Positions 35,028 through 42,820 of a DNA stretch of 64,000 bases are shown one piece after another (position 1 is the stretch's first letter; each line of letters starts with the position of its first letter). The position numbers and the translations under genes are program-made. Below the pieces are notes generated by a model. That model saw only the letters and a list, made by a program, of their open reading frames with translations, searched no databases and was not told the DNA's origin. The DNA lies in the NCBI RefSeq assembly GCF_030268885.1, contig NZ_BSSA01000001.1, positions 496,001 to 560,000 on the forward strand. The letters are read 5' to 3'. The DNA comes from Kitasatospora phosalacinea (lineage in GTDB: Bacteria > Actinomycetota > Actinomycetes > Streptomycetales > Streptomycetaceae).

Positions 35028-36185
35028 TCAGAAGGCGTTGACGCCGGTGAGGGAGCGGCCGATGAGCAGCTTGTGGATCTGGCTGGTGCCCTCGTACAGG
35101 GTCATCACCCGGGCGTCGCGCAGGTACTTGCCGACCGGGTACTCGTCGATGAAGCCGTACCCGCCGAAGACCTGCAGCGCGTTGTTGGCGCAGCGCACCG
35201 CCGCCTCGGAGGCGTACAGCTTGGCGACCGAGGACTCGGTGGCGAACGGCAGGCCGCGGTCGATCAGGTCGGCGACCCGCCAGGTCAGCAGCCGGGCCGC
35301 GTCCACGTCGACGGCGATGTCGGCCAGCAGCTCCTGCACCAACTGGTGGGCGGCGACGGGCTTGCCGAACTGCTCGCGCTCCCCGGCGTAGCGGACCGCC
35401 GCGTCCAGCGAGGCCCGCGCGATGCCCACGCAGCCCGCCGCGACCGACATCCGGCCCTTGGCGAGGGCCGCCATCGCGACCTTGAAGCCCTCGCCGACCC
35501 CGCCCAGGCGCGCACTGTCCGGGACGCGCACCCGGTCGAAGGACAGCTCGGCGGTGGCCTGCCCGCGCAGGCCCAACTTGCCGTGCACCAGCCGCCGTTC
35601 GAAGCCGGGTGCGTCGGTGGGCACCAGGAAGGCGGTGACGCCGCGGTGCCCCGGCCCGCCGGTGCGGGCGAAGACCAGGGCGACGTCCGCCCACGTCCCG
35701 TTGGTGATGAACATCTTCGCGCCGGACAGCAGCCAGTCGGCGCCGTCGCCGCCGTCGCGCTCGGCCCGGGTGGTCAGGTTGGCGGCGTCCGAACCGGTGC
35801 CGGGCTCGGTCAGCGCGAAGCAGCCCAGCGCCTCGCCCGAGCACAGCCGCGGCAGCCAGGTGCGCTTCTGCTCCTCGGTGCCGAACGCGTTCACCGACTT
35901 GGCGACCAGCCCCAGCGAGACCGACACCACGCCGCGCACCGAGGAGTCGCCGCGTCCCAGCTCCTCCAGCACCAGGCAGTACGCCAGGTGGTCGCCGCCG
36001 CTGCCGCCGTACTCCTCCGGCAGGGTCAGCCCCAGGAAGCCCAGGTCGCCCAGCTTCCTGACGATCCCCAGGTCGATCGACTCCGCCCGGTCCCACGCGG
36101 CGGCGAACGGCACGATCTCCCGCTCGGTGAAGACGGCCGCCAACTCCCGTACGGCGGACTGCTCCTCGGTCAGCTCCAGGTCCAC
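35028..36185 (-). CDS. Acyl-CoA dehydrogenase
   Basis: A 385-residue flavoprotein of the short/medium-chain acyl-CoA dehydrogenase family: CFALTEPGTGSDAAN (FAD/substrate loop), MFITNGTWADV, and GGYGFIDEYPVGKYLRD. The catalytic Glu lies in MTLYEGTSQI. It introduces the 2,3-double bond in the first step of beta-oxidation; no enoyl-CoA hydratase is next to it. It starts at GTG 36185 and is the first gene of the operon with thiolase and SDR, transcribed away from the TetR gene at 36379. Confidence 0.92.
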   Translation of the reverse strand: MDLELTEEQSAVRELAAVFTEREIVPFAAAWDRAESIDLGIVRKLGDLGFLGLTLPEEYGGSGGDHLAYCLVLEELGRGDSSVRGVVSVSLGLVAKSVNAFGTEEQKRTWLPRLCSGEALGCFALTEPGTGSDAANLTTRAERDGGDGADWLLSGAKMFITNGTWADVALVFARTGGPGHRGVTAFLVPTDAPGFERRLVHGKLGLRGQATAELSFDRVRVPDSARLGGVGEGFKVAMAALAKGRMSVAAGCVGIARASLDAAVRYAGEREQFGKPVAAHQLVQELLADIAVDVDAARLLTWRVADLIDRGLPFATESSVAKLYASEAAVRCANNALQVFGGYGFIDEYPVGKYLRDARVMTLYEGTSQIHKLLIGRSLTGVNAF

Positions 36186-36239
36186 GCGGCGACACCCCGA
36201 ACACTCGGCACACACTCGGCGATCCTGCGGTGCCGATAA

Positions 36240-36254
36240 ACTAGCACTGCAAGT
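36240..36254. promoter_or_regulatory. Candidate TetR operator between divergent genes
   Basis: ACTAGCA-C-TGCAAGT, an imperfect 15-base dyad with one mismatch per arm pair, sits in the only AT-rich stretch of the divergent intergenic region (36186-36378). It is placed to control both the acyl-CoA dehydrogenase operon and the TetR gene. Confidence 0.5.
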
Positions 36255-36378
36255 TTTACGGTGACTGTAGCCCGCCCCGGCCGGAAGCGGAAGAGCAGCG
36301 CAGGAGCACCCGACCGGCGCCCGGAGGCACCTGCGACAATGGCCCGTACCCCACCGGCCCGCACCCCAGGAGGCGGAG

Positions 36379-37011
36379 ATCGCCCGACCCCGCACCCCCC
36401 TGCTCAGCCGGGACCGCATCATCGCCGCCGCCCTCGCCCTGGTCGACGCCGAGGGCCTGGCCGCCCTCTCCACCCGCCGCCTCGCCGCCGAGCTCTCGGT
36501 CAGCGGTCCCTCGCTGTACAACCACTTCGCCACCAAGGACGACCTGCTCGACGCCGTCGTCGACAGTGTGATGGGCGAGGTCGACCTCAGCATGTTCGAC
36601 GCGCCGGACCACTGGCGCACCGCCCTGCACGCCTGGGCCCGCTCCTACCGCGCCGCCCTCGCCGCCCACCCCCACCTCGTCCCCGTCCTGGCCCAGGGCC
36701 CCGGCCGCCGCCCCCACGCCCTGCGCCTGGCCGACGCCGTCTTCGGCTGCCTCGTCGACGCGGGCTGGCCCCCCGGCCAGGCCACCCGGATCGGCGCCCT
36801 GATGCGCTACTTCGTCACCGGCTCCGCCCTCGGCTCCTTCGCCGCCGGGTTCCCCGACGACGCCACCCTCTACGACGCCGCCGACTACCCCCACCTCGGC
36901 GACGCCCACCGCCTCGCCGAACACCGCCGCACCATCGACCAGGGCGCCTTCGACACCGGCCTCGACGCCCTCCTCGACGGCCTCGAACTGCGCTACCGCC
37001 GCCTGCGCTGA
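36379..37011 (+). CDS. TetR-family regulator, apparent ATC start codon
   Basis: About 210 residues. An N-terminal HTH is clear (LLSRDRIIAAALALVDAEGL, then STRRLAAELSVSGPSLYNHF), followed by a TetR_C-like ligand domain. No ATG, GTG or TTG occurs in frame between the stops at 36262-36270 and the HTH; an internal ATG at 36568 would lose the DNA-binding domain. A perfect AGGAGG (36368-36373) lies five bases before ATC-GCC-CGA, where the family would read Met-Ala-Arg-Pro. ATC may be a rare start, a mutated ATG, or a base error. It probably regulates the divergent acyl-CoA degradation operon. Confidence 0.75.
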   Translation: MARPRTPLLSRDRIIAAALALVDAEGLAALSTRRLAAELSVSGPSLYNHFATKDDLLDAVVDSVMGEVDLSMFDAPDHWRTALHAWARSYRAALAAHPHLVPVLAQGPGRRPHALRLADAVFGCLVDAGWPPGQATRIGALMRYFVTGSALGSFAAGFPDDATLYDAADYPHLGDAHRLAEHRRTIDQGAFDTGLDALLDGLELRYRRLR

Positions 37012-37072
37012 GACCGCTCCGGGAACCGGCGGTCCGGCCCGGACGTCCATCCGTACGGGAACGGGGGAGCGG

Positions 37073-37549
37073 ATGGGCTGGGTGGACGCGGCGGCCGGTA
37101 CGGCGGCCTGTGGTGCGGGCCTGCTGCTCGCCGCCCTCGGCGCGGCCGTCGCCGTGCAGCGGCTGCGCGACGACGCCCGGCTGCGCCGCCTGCGGGCCGA
37201 CGGCCTCGGGGCCGAGGCCGAGGTCCTGGAGACGTACGTCAGCACGCACCGGCACGCCGAGACCCGGCAGGTCCACACCGACCGCCGGGCCGTCCTCCGC
37301 TTCCGCACCGCCGACCAGCTGCCCGTCCTGGTCGAGGACGACGGCGACACCCCGCGCGCCGTCGGCGACCGGGTCGAGGTCCGCTACCTGCCCGGCCGCC
37401 CCGAGGGCGCGCTGCCCGCCGACACCGTCGACCGGCCCCGCACCGCCGCCACCCTCGGCGCCCTCCTCGGGGCGGCGGCCCTGCTCGCCGCCGGGCTGCC
37501 GGTCGCCGCCTTCGGGGTGGCCCTCGTCAGCGGCGGCGAGCTGCCCTGA
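37073..37549 (+). CDS. DUF3592-like membrane protein
   Basis: A 158-residue protein with an N-terminal membrane helix (about 8-28), a small beta-rich extracytoplasmic or cytoplasmic domain (RRAVLRFRTADQLPVLVED, GDRVEVRYLPGRPEGA), and a second helix near the C-terminus. The V-R-Y-L-P-x-x-P pattern is typical of DUF3592. ATG 37073 has GGGGGAG upstream. Function unknown. Confidence 0.82.
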   Translation: MGWVDAAAGTAACGAGLLLAALGAAVAVQRLRDDARLRRLRADGLGAEAEVLETYVSTHRHAETRQVHTDRRAVLRFRTADQLPVLVEDDGDTPRAVGDRVEVRYLPGRPEGALPADTVDRPRTAATLGALLGAAALLAAGLPVAAFGVALVSGGELP

Positions 37550-37558
37550 GGGCTCGGC

Positions 37559-39676
37559 TCAGGGCCGCTGCCAGTTGCTCCCGTGGTCGCGGCAGTCCGG
37601 CGAGCACGCCGCCGGTTCCGGCAGCGTCCAGTCGAACGGCCAGAAGTCCGCCGCCTCCTGCGAGTCCACGACCAGCTCCGGGTACCCGGCCGGGCGGCGC
37701 AGCAGGCAGCGGTGGCGCAGCAGCTCCTCGGCCTCCGCCCGGCTCAGCGGGGGGAAGCCGTCGATCGCGTGGTGGTCCGACAGCCGCTCGGGGGTGCGCA
37801 CCACGTTCAGCCGGTCGCCGTCCGCGGTCCGGAAGTCCATCCGGTGGCTGGTGCTCCACTGCGAGTTGGAACCCCAGCCCTGCGACAGGTCGACCGGTCG
37901 CCGACCGCGCCGCCGGAACGCCCAGTACACCGGCGAGGCGTCCGCCCAGCCCGGCTCGGCCACCCGGGCGCCCGCCCGCACCCGCACGCCCGCGCGGGTG
38001 AACACCAGCTCGCCGAGGACGAACCCCGGCCACAGCACGTCCAGCAGTTCGATCGGCGCGTCCGGGTCCTCGGCGGGCACCAGCTCGGCGATCTCGTGCA
38101 GGAACGGGTCGAAGCCGTCCGCCGCACCGACCTCCGTCATGCCGAGCCGGGCGAAGAACGCCGCGAACTCCTCCCGGCCGACGCCCAGCCGGACCCCGTC
38201 CCGCACCGGCCCGTCGCCGTACGGCGGCTGGAACTCCAGGGCGAGCGCGTCCGCGGTCCGGCTCAGCGCGTAGAGCTCGCACTCCAGCAGGTCCTGCTCC
38301 TGCGCCGACTGCGCGGTGAAGGCGTCGTACGAGGCCGCCGCCGCCAACCGCTCCGGGTAGCCGGGCAGGGCCTCGGCCGCCCAGGCGTCCAGCACCAGCT
38401 GCGCCGAACTCCCGGTCCTCGCCATCAGCGCGTGGTACAGCTCGCGGCCCGCGCCCCGCGGCTCCGACCCGACCGTCGGGAACAGCGCCTTGCCCAGGGA
38501 CCGCAGCGCCCGCCGCACCTCACCGGCCGGGTCGCCCGCGTGGTACGGGTGCTCGCTCGGCTCGATGCCGTCCAGGAACTCCTGGTAGCGCAGCGCGAAG
38601 TGCACGTGCACCAGCGGCGGCGCCAGCTCCAGCGCCCGCTCCGGGGCGCAGTCCGGGACCAGCTCCCGCCAGGCGTCGGCCCAGCGCGCCCGGACGACCG
38701 CCCAGCGCTCGGGGGAGAGGAACGGCATCGGCCGCAGGCCGTCCAGCGCCGGGTGGCCCCAGGCCGCGTCCGAGAAGTCCAGGACGGTCGCCCGCTCGCC
38801 GTCGAAGCGCCAGTTGCCCGGGTGGAAGTCGCCGTGCACGAGTGTCGACGGCAGCCCACAGGACTCGAGTTCGCGGGCGATCGCGGGCAGCTGCCCGGCC
38901 AGCTCCCGGGCCTGCGCGTACTCCTGCTCCGACAGCTCCGGGCGCAGCCGCTCCAGCAGCGCCGGGAAGCGCTCCGCCAGCGCGGTCGGCGAGCAGTCCG
39001 CCCACTCGCCCGGCCCGTCCGCGGCGACCGCCGCCTGCACGGCCGCCCAGCGGTCGACGGCCGTCAGCATGCCGTCCTCCGGCACGCCCCAGCAGTCCAC
39101 GCCCGGCACGTCCGCCAGCAGCACCCGCCGCCCGTCCGCGGCCAGCACCCGCGGCACCAGCTCCGGATCGACCCGCCCCGCCCGGGCGATCACCGCCGCC
39201 TCCGGCACCGCGAACGGCGGCGTGCTCTTCAGCCACACCGGGCCGTCCGCGGTCGGGAAGCGCGACAGCGCCGACAGGTTCCAGCTGCGCACCTGCTCCA
39301 CCGGGCCGGTCCTCGGGCGGCCGAGCTCGGCCAACTCGCCGTCCGCCCAGGCCCATTCCGCCGCCAGCCCGTCCGCCGACGCCCACCGCAGCCGCAGCGG
39401 GTGCCCGACGTCCTCGGTGTCCGCCGGAGCCAGCGCGCCGGTCGGGCGCTCGGACGCCACCGCCAGGTACACCGTCCCGCCGCCCCGGCCGCCCTCCCCG
39501 CCCGCCACCGACAGCAGCCGCAGCACCGCCAGCGGCACCCCCGCCGCCCGCGACGCCGCCGCGGCCACCTCGCCGACCTGCGCCCAGTACGGCGAGTCCG
39601 TCGCGAACGGGCCCACCGCCCCCAGGAGTTCGCCCTGCCACCCGACCACGACGGTCGCCGTCCGCTGCTCAGTCAT
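37559..39676 (-). CDS. APH/choline-kinase-type phosphotransferase fused to an unknown C-terminal domain
   Basis: A 705-residue protein. Residues about 1-120 are an extra N-terminal domain (TEQRTATVVVGWQGELLGAV), then a bilobal aminoglycoside-phosphotransferase-like kinase with the catalytic loop LVHGDFHPGNWRF and metal-binding LDFSDAAWGHP at about 265-295. About 250 residues follow with no recognised domain (FLHEIAELVPAEDPDAPIEL ... GWGSNSQWSTSHRMDFRTA). The DFG-like Asp is present, so the kinase could be active. Start ATG 39676; GTG 39682 is an alternative closer to GGAGAA. Small-molecule phosphotransfer is the family role; the substrate is unknown. Confidence 0.78.
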   Translation of the reverse strand: MTEQRTATVVVGWQGELLGAVGPFATDSPYWAQVGEVAAAASRAAGVPLAVLRLLSVAGGEGGRGGGTVYLAVASERPTGALAPADTEDVGHPLRLRWASADGLAAEWAWADGELAELGRPRTGPVEQVRSWNLSALSRFPTADGPVWLKSTPPFAVPEAAVIARAGRVDPELVPRVLAADGRRVLLADVPGVDCWGVPEDGMLTAVDRWAAVQAAVAADGPGEWADCSPTALAERFPALLERLRPELSEQEYAQARELAGQLPAIARELESCGLPSTLVHGDFHPGNWRFDGERATVLDFSDAAWGHPALDGLRPMPFLSPERWAVVRARWADAWRELVPDCAPERALELAPPLVHVHFALRYQEFLDGIEPSEHPYHAGDPAGEVRRALRSLGKALFPTVGSEPRGAGRELYHALMARTGSSAQLVLDAWAAEALPGYPERLAAAASYDAFTAQSAQEQDLLECELYALSRTADALALEFQPPYGDGPVRDGVRLGVGREEFAAFFARLGMTEVGAADGFDPFLHEIAELVPAEDPDAPIELLDVLWPGFVLGELVFTRAGVRVRAGARVAEPGWADASPVYWAFRRRGRRPVDLSQGWGSNSQWSTSHRMDFRTADGDRLNVVRTPERLSDHHAIDGFPPLSRAEAEELLRHRCLLRRPAGYPELVVDSQEAADFWPFDWTLPEPAACSPDCRDHGSNWQRP

Positions 39677-39768
39677 CTGCACCCGGGCATTCTCCGGACG
39701 GCCCCGGGCCCGCGCCACCGAATAACGGACGGCACCGCTGCCCTCCCCGCTCGCCCTTCCCGCTCGCC

Positions 39769-40776
39769 CTACTCGTCGAGCAGCGCGGCACCGTGCTCGC
39801 CGTACCGGGCGCCCCGCGCGCCGCCGAGCGGGACGGCGGCGTCGACGGCGGCCAACTCGGCGGCGCCCAGCCGCAGGTCGAGCGCCGCCAGGTTGTCGCG
39901 CAGGTGCGTGCGCCGGGAGCTGCCCGGGATCGGCAGGACGTCGTCGCCCCGGGCCAGCAGCCAGGCGAGCGCGACCTGCGCGGGTGTGGCGCCCAGGTCG
40001 GCGGCGACCCGGGCCACCGCCTCCACCACGGCCAGGTTGGCCACCAGGTCCGCACCGCGGTAGCGCGGAGCGGTGGCCCGGAAGTCCCCCGGCGCGTACG
40101 GCACACCGGCCCGGACGGTCCCGGTCAGCAGCCCGCGCCCGAGCGGGCCGTACGCGACCAGGACGGCGCCCAGCTCGCGCACCACCGGCAGCACCTCGCG
40201 TTCCACCCCGCGCTCCCACAGCGAGTACTCGCTCTGCACGGCGCCGACCGGATGGACGGCGTGCGCCCGGCGCAGGGTGGCCGCCGAGACCTCCGACAGG
40301 CCGATCCGCCGCACCTTGCCCTCGGCGACCAGCGCGCCCAGCGCGCCCACGGACTCCTCGACGGGGACGACCGGGTCGATCCGGGCCAGGTAGTACAGGT
40401 CGATCCGGTCGGTGCGCAGCCGGCGCAGCGAAGCCTCGCAGGCCCGGCGCAGCTCGTCCGGCGCCCCGGCCGGGAGCAGTCGGCCCCCGGGGTCGCGGCG
40501 CAGCCCGGTCTTGGTGGCCAGCAGGGCGCGCTCGCGGTGCGGGGCGAGGACGCGGCCGAGCAGCTCCTCGTTCGCCCCGTCGCCGTAGAAGTCGCCGGTG
40601 TCGAACAGGGTGACGCCCGCGTCGAGCGCCGCCAGCAGGGTCGCCGCGGCCTCCCGCCCGTCGACCGCGCCGTAGCTGCCGACCATGCTCATGCAGCCGA
40701 GGCCGAGCCGGGGCAGCGGCACCCCGCCGGGCGCGCTCGCCGCGCTCGCCGCATTCACTGCGCTCGCCGCGCTCAC
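39769..40776 (-). CDS. Aldo/keto reductase lacking the usual catalytic histidine
   Basis: A 335-residue AKR: FDTGDFYGDGANEELLGRVL holds the Asp and Tyr, and LLATKTGLR the Lys. The fourth tetrad residue normally lies in DLYYxHRxDP, but here the codons read DLYYLARIDP, Ala in place of His. NADPH-binding residues VLPIPGSSRRTHLRDN are present. Activity may be reduced or altered. It starts at GTG 40776, overlapping the esterase stop by 4 bases (GTGA), so the two are co-translated. Confidence 0.87.
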   Translation of the reverse strand: MSAASAVNAASAASAPGGVPLPRLGLGCMSMVGSYGAVDGREAAATLLAALDAGVTLFDTGDFYGDGANEELLGRVLAPHRERALLATKTGLRRDPGGRLLPAGAPDELRRACEASLRRLRTDRIDLYYLARIDPVVPVEESVGALGALVAEGKVRRIGLSEVSAATLRRAHAVHPVGAVQSEYSLWERGVEREVLPVVRELGAVLVAYGPLGRGLLTGTVRAGVPYAPGDFRATAPRYRGADLVANLAVVEAVARVAADLGATPAQVALAWLLARGDDVLPIPGSSRRTHLRDNLAALDLRLGAAELAAVDAAVPLGGARGARYGEHGAALLDE

Positions 40777-41789
40777 CGTGCCTCCAGGGCGGTGCGCAGG
40801 AAACCGAGGATCTCCGCCCGCGCGGCGACGGCCTGCGGTTCGAGGCCCGGCAGGGTCAGGAACGCGTGCGGGGCGTCCGGGTACTCGGTCAGCCGCACCG
40901 GCACCCCAGCCGCGCGCAGCCGCTCGGCGTGGCGACGGCCGTGGTCGGCGACCGAGTCCCGGGTCGGCACCACCACCAGCGCCGGAGCCGTCCGGCCCAG
41001 CCCCGGTGCGTGCAGCGGCGACAGCGCCCGCGCCGCGGCCTCGTCCCCCGAGGGGACGGCCAGCCGCCGGACGAGGCGCAGCAGCGGCAGCGTCGGGCCC
41101 GGTCGGTCCCCGTGGGCGGCCACCGACGGGTGGTCGAACATCGCGGCGGTCACGTCGGTCACCGGGTTGACCAGGACCTGCGCCCGCAGCGGCAGGCCCT
41201 CCGCCGCCGCCCGGACGGCCGACAGGGCGCTGATCAGCGCGCCGCAGCTCTCCCCGAGGACCGCGACCCGCTCCGGGTCGACGCCCCACCGCTCGGCGTC
41301 GCGCACCAGCGCGACCAGCGCCTCCCACCCGTCGGCGGCGGCCTCCGCGAGCGGCAGGCCGGGGGCCAGCAGGCGGTGCTCGACCGAGACGACCAGGGCG
41401 GGCAGCCGGGCCGCGAGGTGGCTGGTCGTCCAGTCGCACTGCGTCGCGGTGCCCACGAACCCGCCACCGTGCACGTGCACCACCAACGGCAGGCGGCTTC
41501 CCGCGACCGCCGATCCGGCGTCCTGTGCGGCCGCCGATCCGGTGTCCGGTGCGGTGTTCGGCCGGTGGACCCGGACCGGCAGTTCGCGGCCGGGCAGCGC
41601 GAGGTGCCGCCACTCGACCGTCGCCCCCGGGTCCGGCTCCCCGAGCACCGCCCGGGCCGCCGCCGAGGAGCGGAAGCGGTTCTCCGCCGCGCTGTAGGCC
41701 GCCAGCTCCTCGGCGGTGACCGTCTCGAAGTCCGGGGCCGGTGGCCTGGTCGCGCCGATGCCGCCCGTGTCCGCTCGTGCGGTGTCCAT
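40773..41789 (-). CDS. Alpha/beta hydrolase (HSL-type esterase)
   Basis: A 338-residue hormone-sensitive-lipase-family esterase: oxyanion motif VHVHGGGFVG, nucleophile AVLGESCGALIS, acid in VVPTRDSVAD and His in YPDAPHAFLTL. It has no signal peptide, so is cytoplasmic. ATG 41789 has GAGCAGGA upstream. It forms a two-gene operon with the aldo/keto reductase and is divergent from the TetR gene at 41975, so the inducer is probably a substrate of this pair. Confidence 0.9.
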   Translation of the reverse strand: MDTARADTGGIGATRPPAPDFETVTAEELAAYSAAENRFRSSAAARAVLGEPDPGATVEWRHLALPGRELPVRVHRPNTAPDTGSAAAQDAGSAVAGSRLPLVVHVHGGGFVGTATQCDWTTSHLAARLPALVVSVEHRLLAPGLPLAEAAADGWEALVALVRDAERWGVDPERVAVLGESCGALISALSAVRAAAEGLPLRAQVLVNPVTDVTAAMFDHPSVAAHGDRPGPTLPLLRLVRRLAVPSGDEAAARALSPLHAPGLGRTAPALVVVPTRDSVADHGRRHAERLRAAGVPVRLTEYPDAPHAFLTLPGLEPQAVAARAEILGFLRTALEAR

Positions 41790-41870
41790 CCGTCCTGCTC
41801 CCCCTCCCGGCGCGCCGCCGGGTGCGTGTCCGTGTCGTCGTGTTCCGGCCGCTCGCCGCGCCCCCATTAA

Positions 41871-41887
41871 TGCACGCGCCGCGTGCA
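41871..41887. promoter_or_regulatory. 17-bp perfect palindrome, candidate TetR operator
   Basis: TGCACGCG-C-CGCGTGCA lies in the divergent region between the esterase and TetR starts. Further GTGCAA copies follow at 41883 and 41895 in the same region. It is the clearest binding-site candidate for the neighbouring TetR protein. Confidence 0.6.
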
Positions 41888-41974
41888 ACGGCAAGTGCAA
41901 TGGCGAGCGCAACGTCACGGGCAATGTCGCGCGCATGGGCTAGGCTGGGGCGGGAAGCGACGATGGGGAGCGAC

Positions 41975-42721
41975 ATGACCGGCCGCAGGCGATGGACCGC
42001 CGACGAGATCCTCGACAAGGCGGCGGAGCTGCTGCGCACCGGCGACACCGAGTCGTTCAGCCTGCGCAGGCTCGCCGCCGCGCTCGGCACCGACTCCTCC
42101 AGCCTCTACCGGCACTTCCGCAACAAGACCGAACTGCTGCGCGAGGTCGCCGACCGGGTCCTGCAGACCGCCATGGCCGACCACCGCGCCGGGGCGGACG
42201 GCACGGACCGCGCGGACGGCGCGTACGGCGCGGACGGCGCGGACTGGAAGGAACGCGTCACCGCCCTGGCGCTGCGCCTGCGCGAGGGCTTCGGCGAGCA
42301 GCCGCAGCTCGCCGCGATCTGGGGGCGCTACGGGTCCGGCGGCGCGGGATCCCGGCTGGTGATGGAGGAGTTGCTGCGCATCCTGCACGACGCCGGTCTG
42401 CCGGAGCGTGAGGTCCCGGTGCGCTACCACCGGCTGGTGGTGCTGCTCTCCGCACTGATCTCCGCCGAGGGCGGCCTCGGCTCCGTCGCGCCCGAGGAGT
42501 ACGAGCAGGGCCTGGAGCAGTTCCGGGTCGCCGTGCTCGGCGCCGACCCCGAGCGCTTCCCCATGCTGGCCCGCTTCGCCCGCGAGGTCCGCCCGCTCGG
42601 CGCGGACCGCCGGGCCGCGTTCGAGGAACTGCTGGCCGCCCAACTCGCCGACATCGAAGCGTCCCTCGCAACGCCCGTCGAGGCGTCCGTCGAGGCGTCC
42701 AGCGAGGCGTCAGCGGGCTGA
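41975..42721 (+). CDS. TetR-family regulator with low-complexity insert
   Basis: A 248-residue regulator: HTH in RRWTADEILDKAAELLRTGD, then SLRRLAAALGTDSSSLYRHF, followed by a Gly/Ala/Asp repeat (GADGTDRADGAYGADGAD), a helical ligand domain and a C-terminal VEASVEASSEAS tail. ATG 41975 has GGGGAG four bases upstream; the in-frame ATG 41963 is also possible. TAGGCT at 41941 may be the -10. It likely represses the divergent esterase/reductase pair. Confidence 0.88.
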   Translation: MTGRRRWTADEILDKAAELLRTGDTESFSLRRLAAALGTDSSSLYRHFRNKTELLREVADRVLQTAMADHRAGADGTDRADGAYGADGADWKERVTALALRLREGFGEQPQLAAIWGRYGSGGAGSRLVMEELLRILHDAGLPEREVPVRYHRLVVLLSALISAEGGLGSVAPEEYEQGLEQFRVAVLGADPERFPMLARFAREVRPLGADRRAAFEELLAAQLADIEASLATPVEASVEASSEASAG

Positions 42722-42820
42722 CCGCACCGGGTGCGGGCCGTAACCACCGCTCCCCCGGGGAGTTGTACCGGCCGGTGGATCTCCTTCCGCCCCCGGGCCG
42801 GTGCGGCGGAGGTGACGGAC

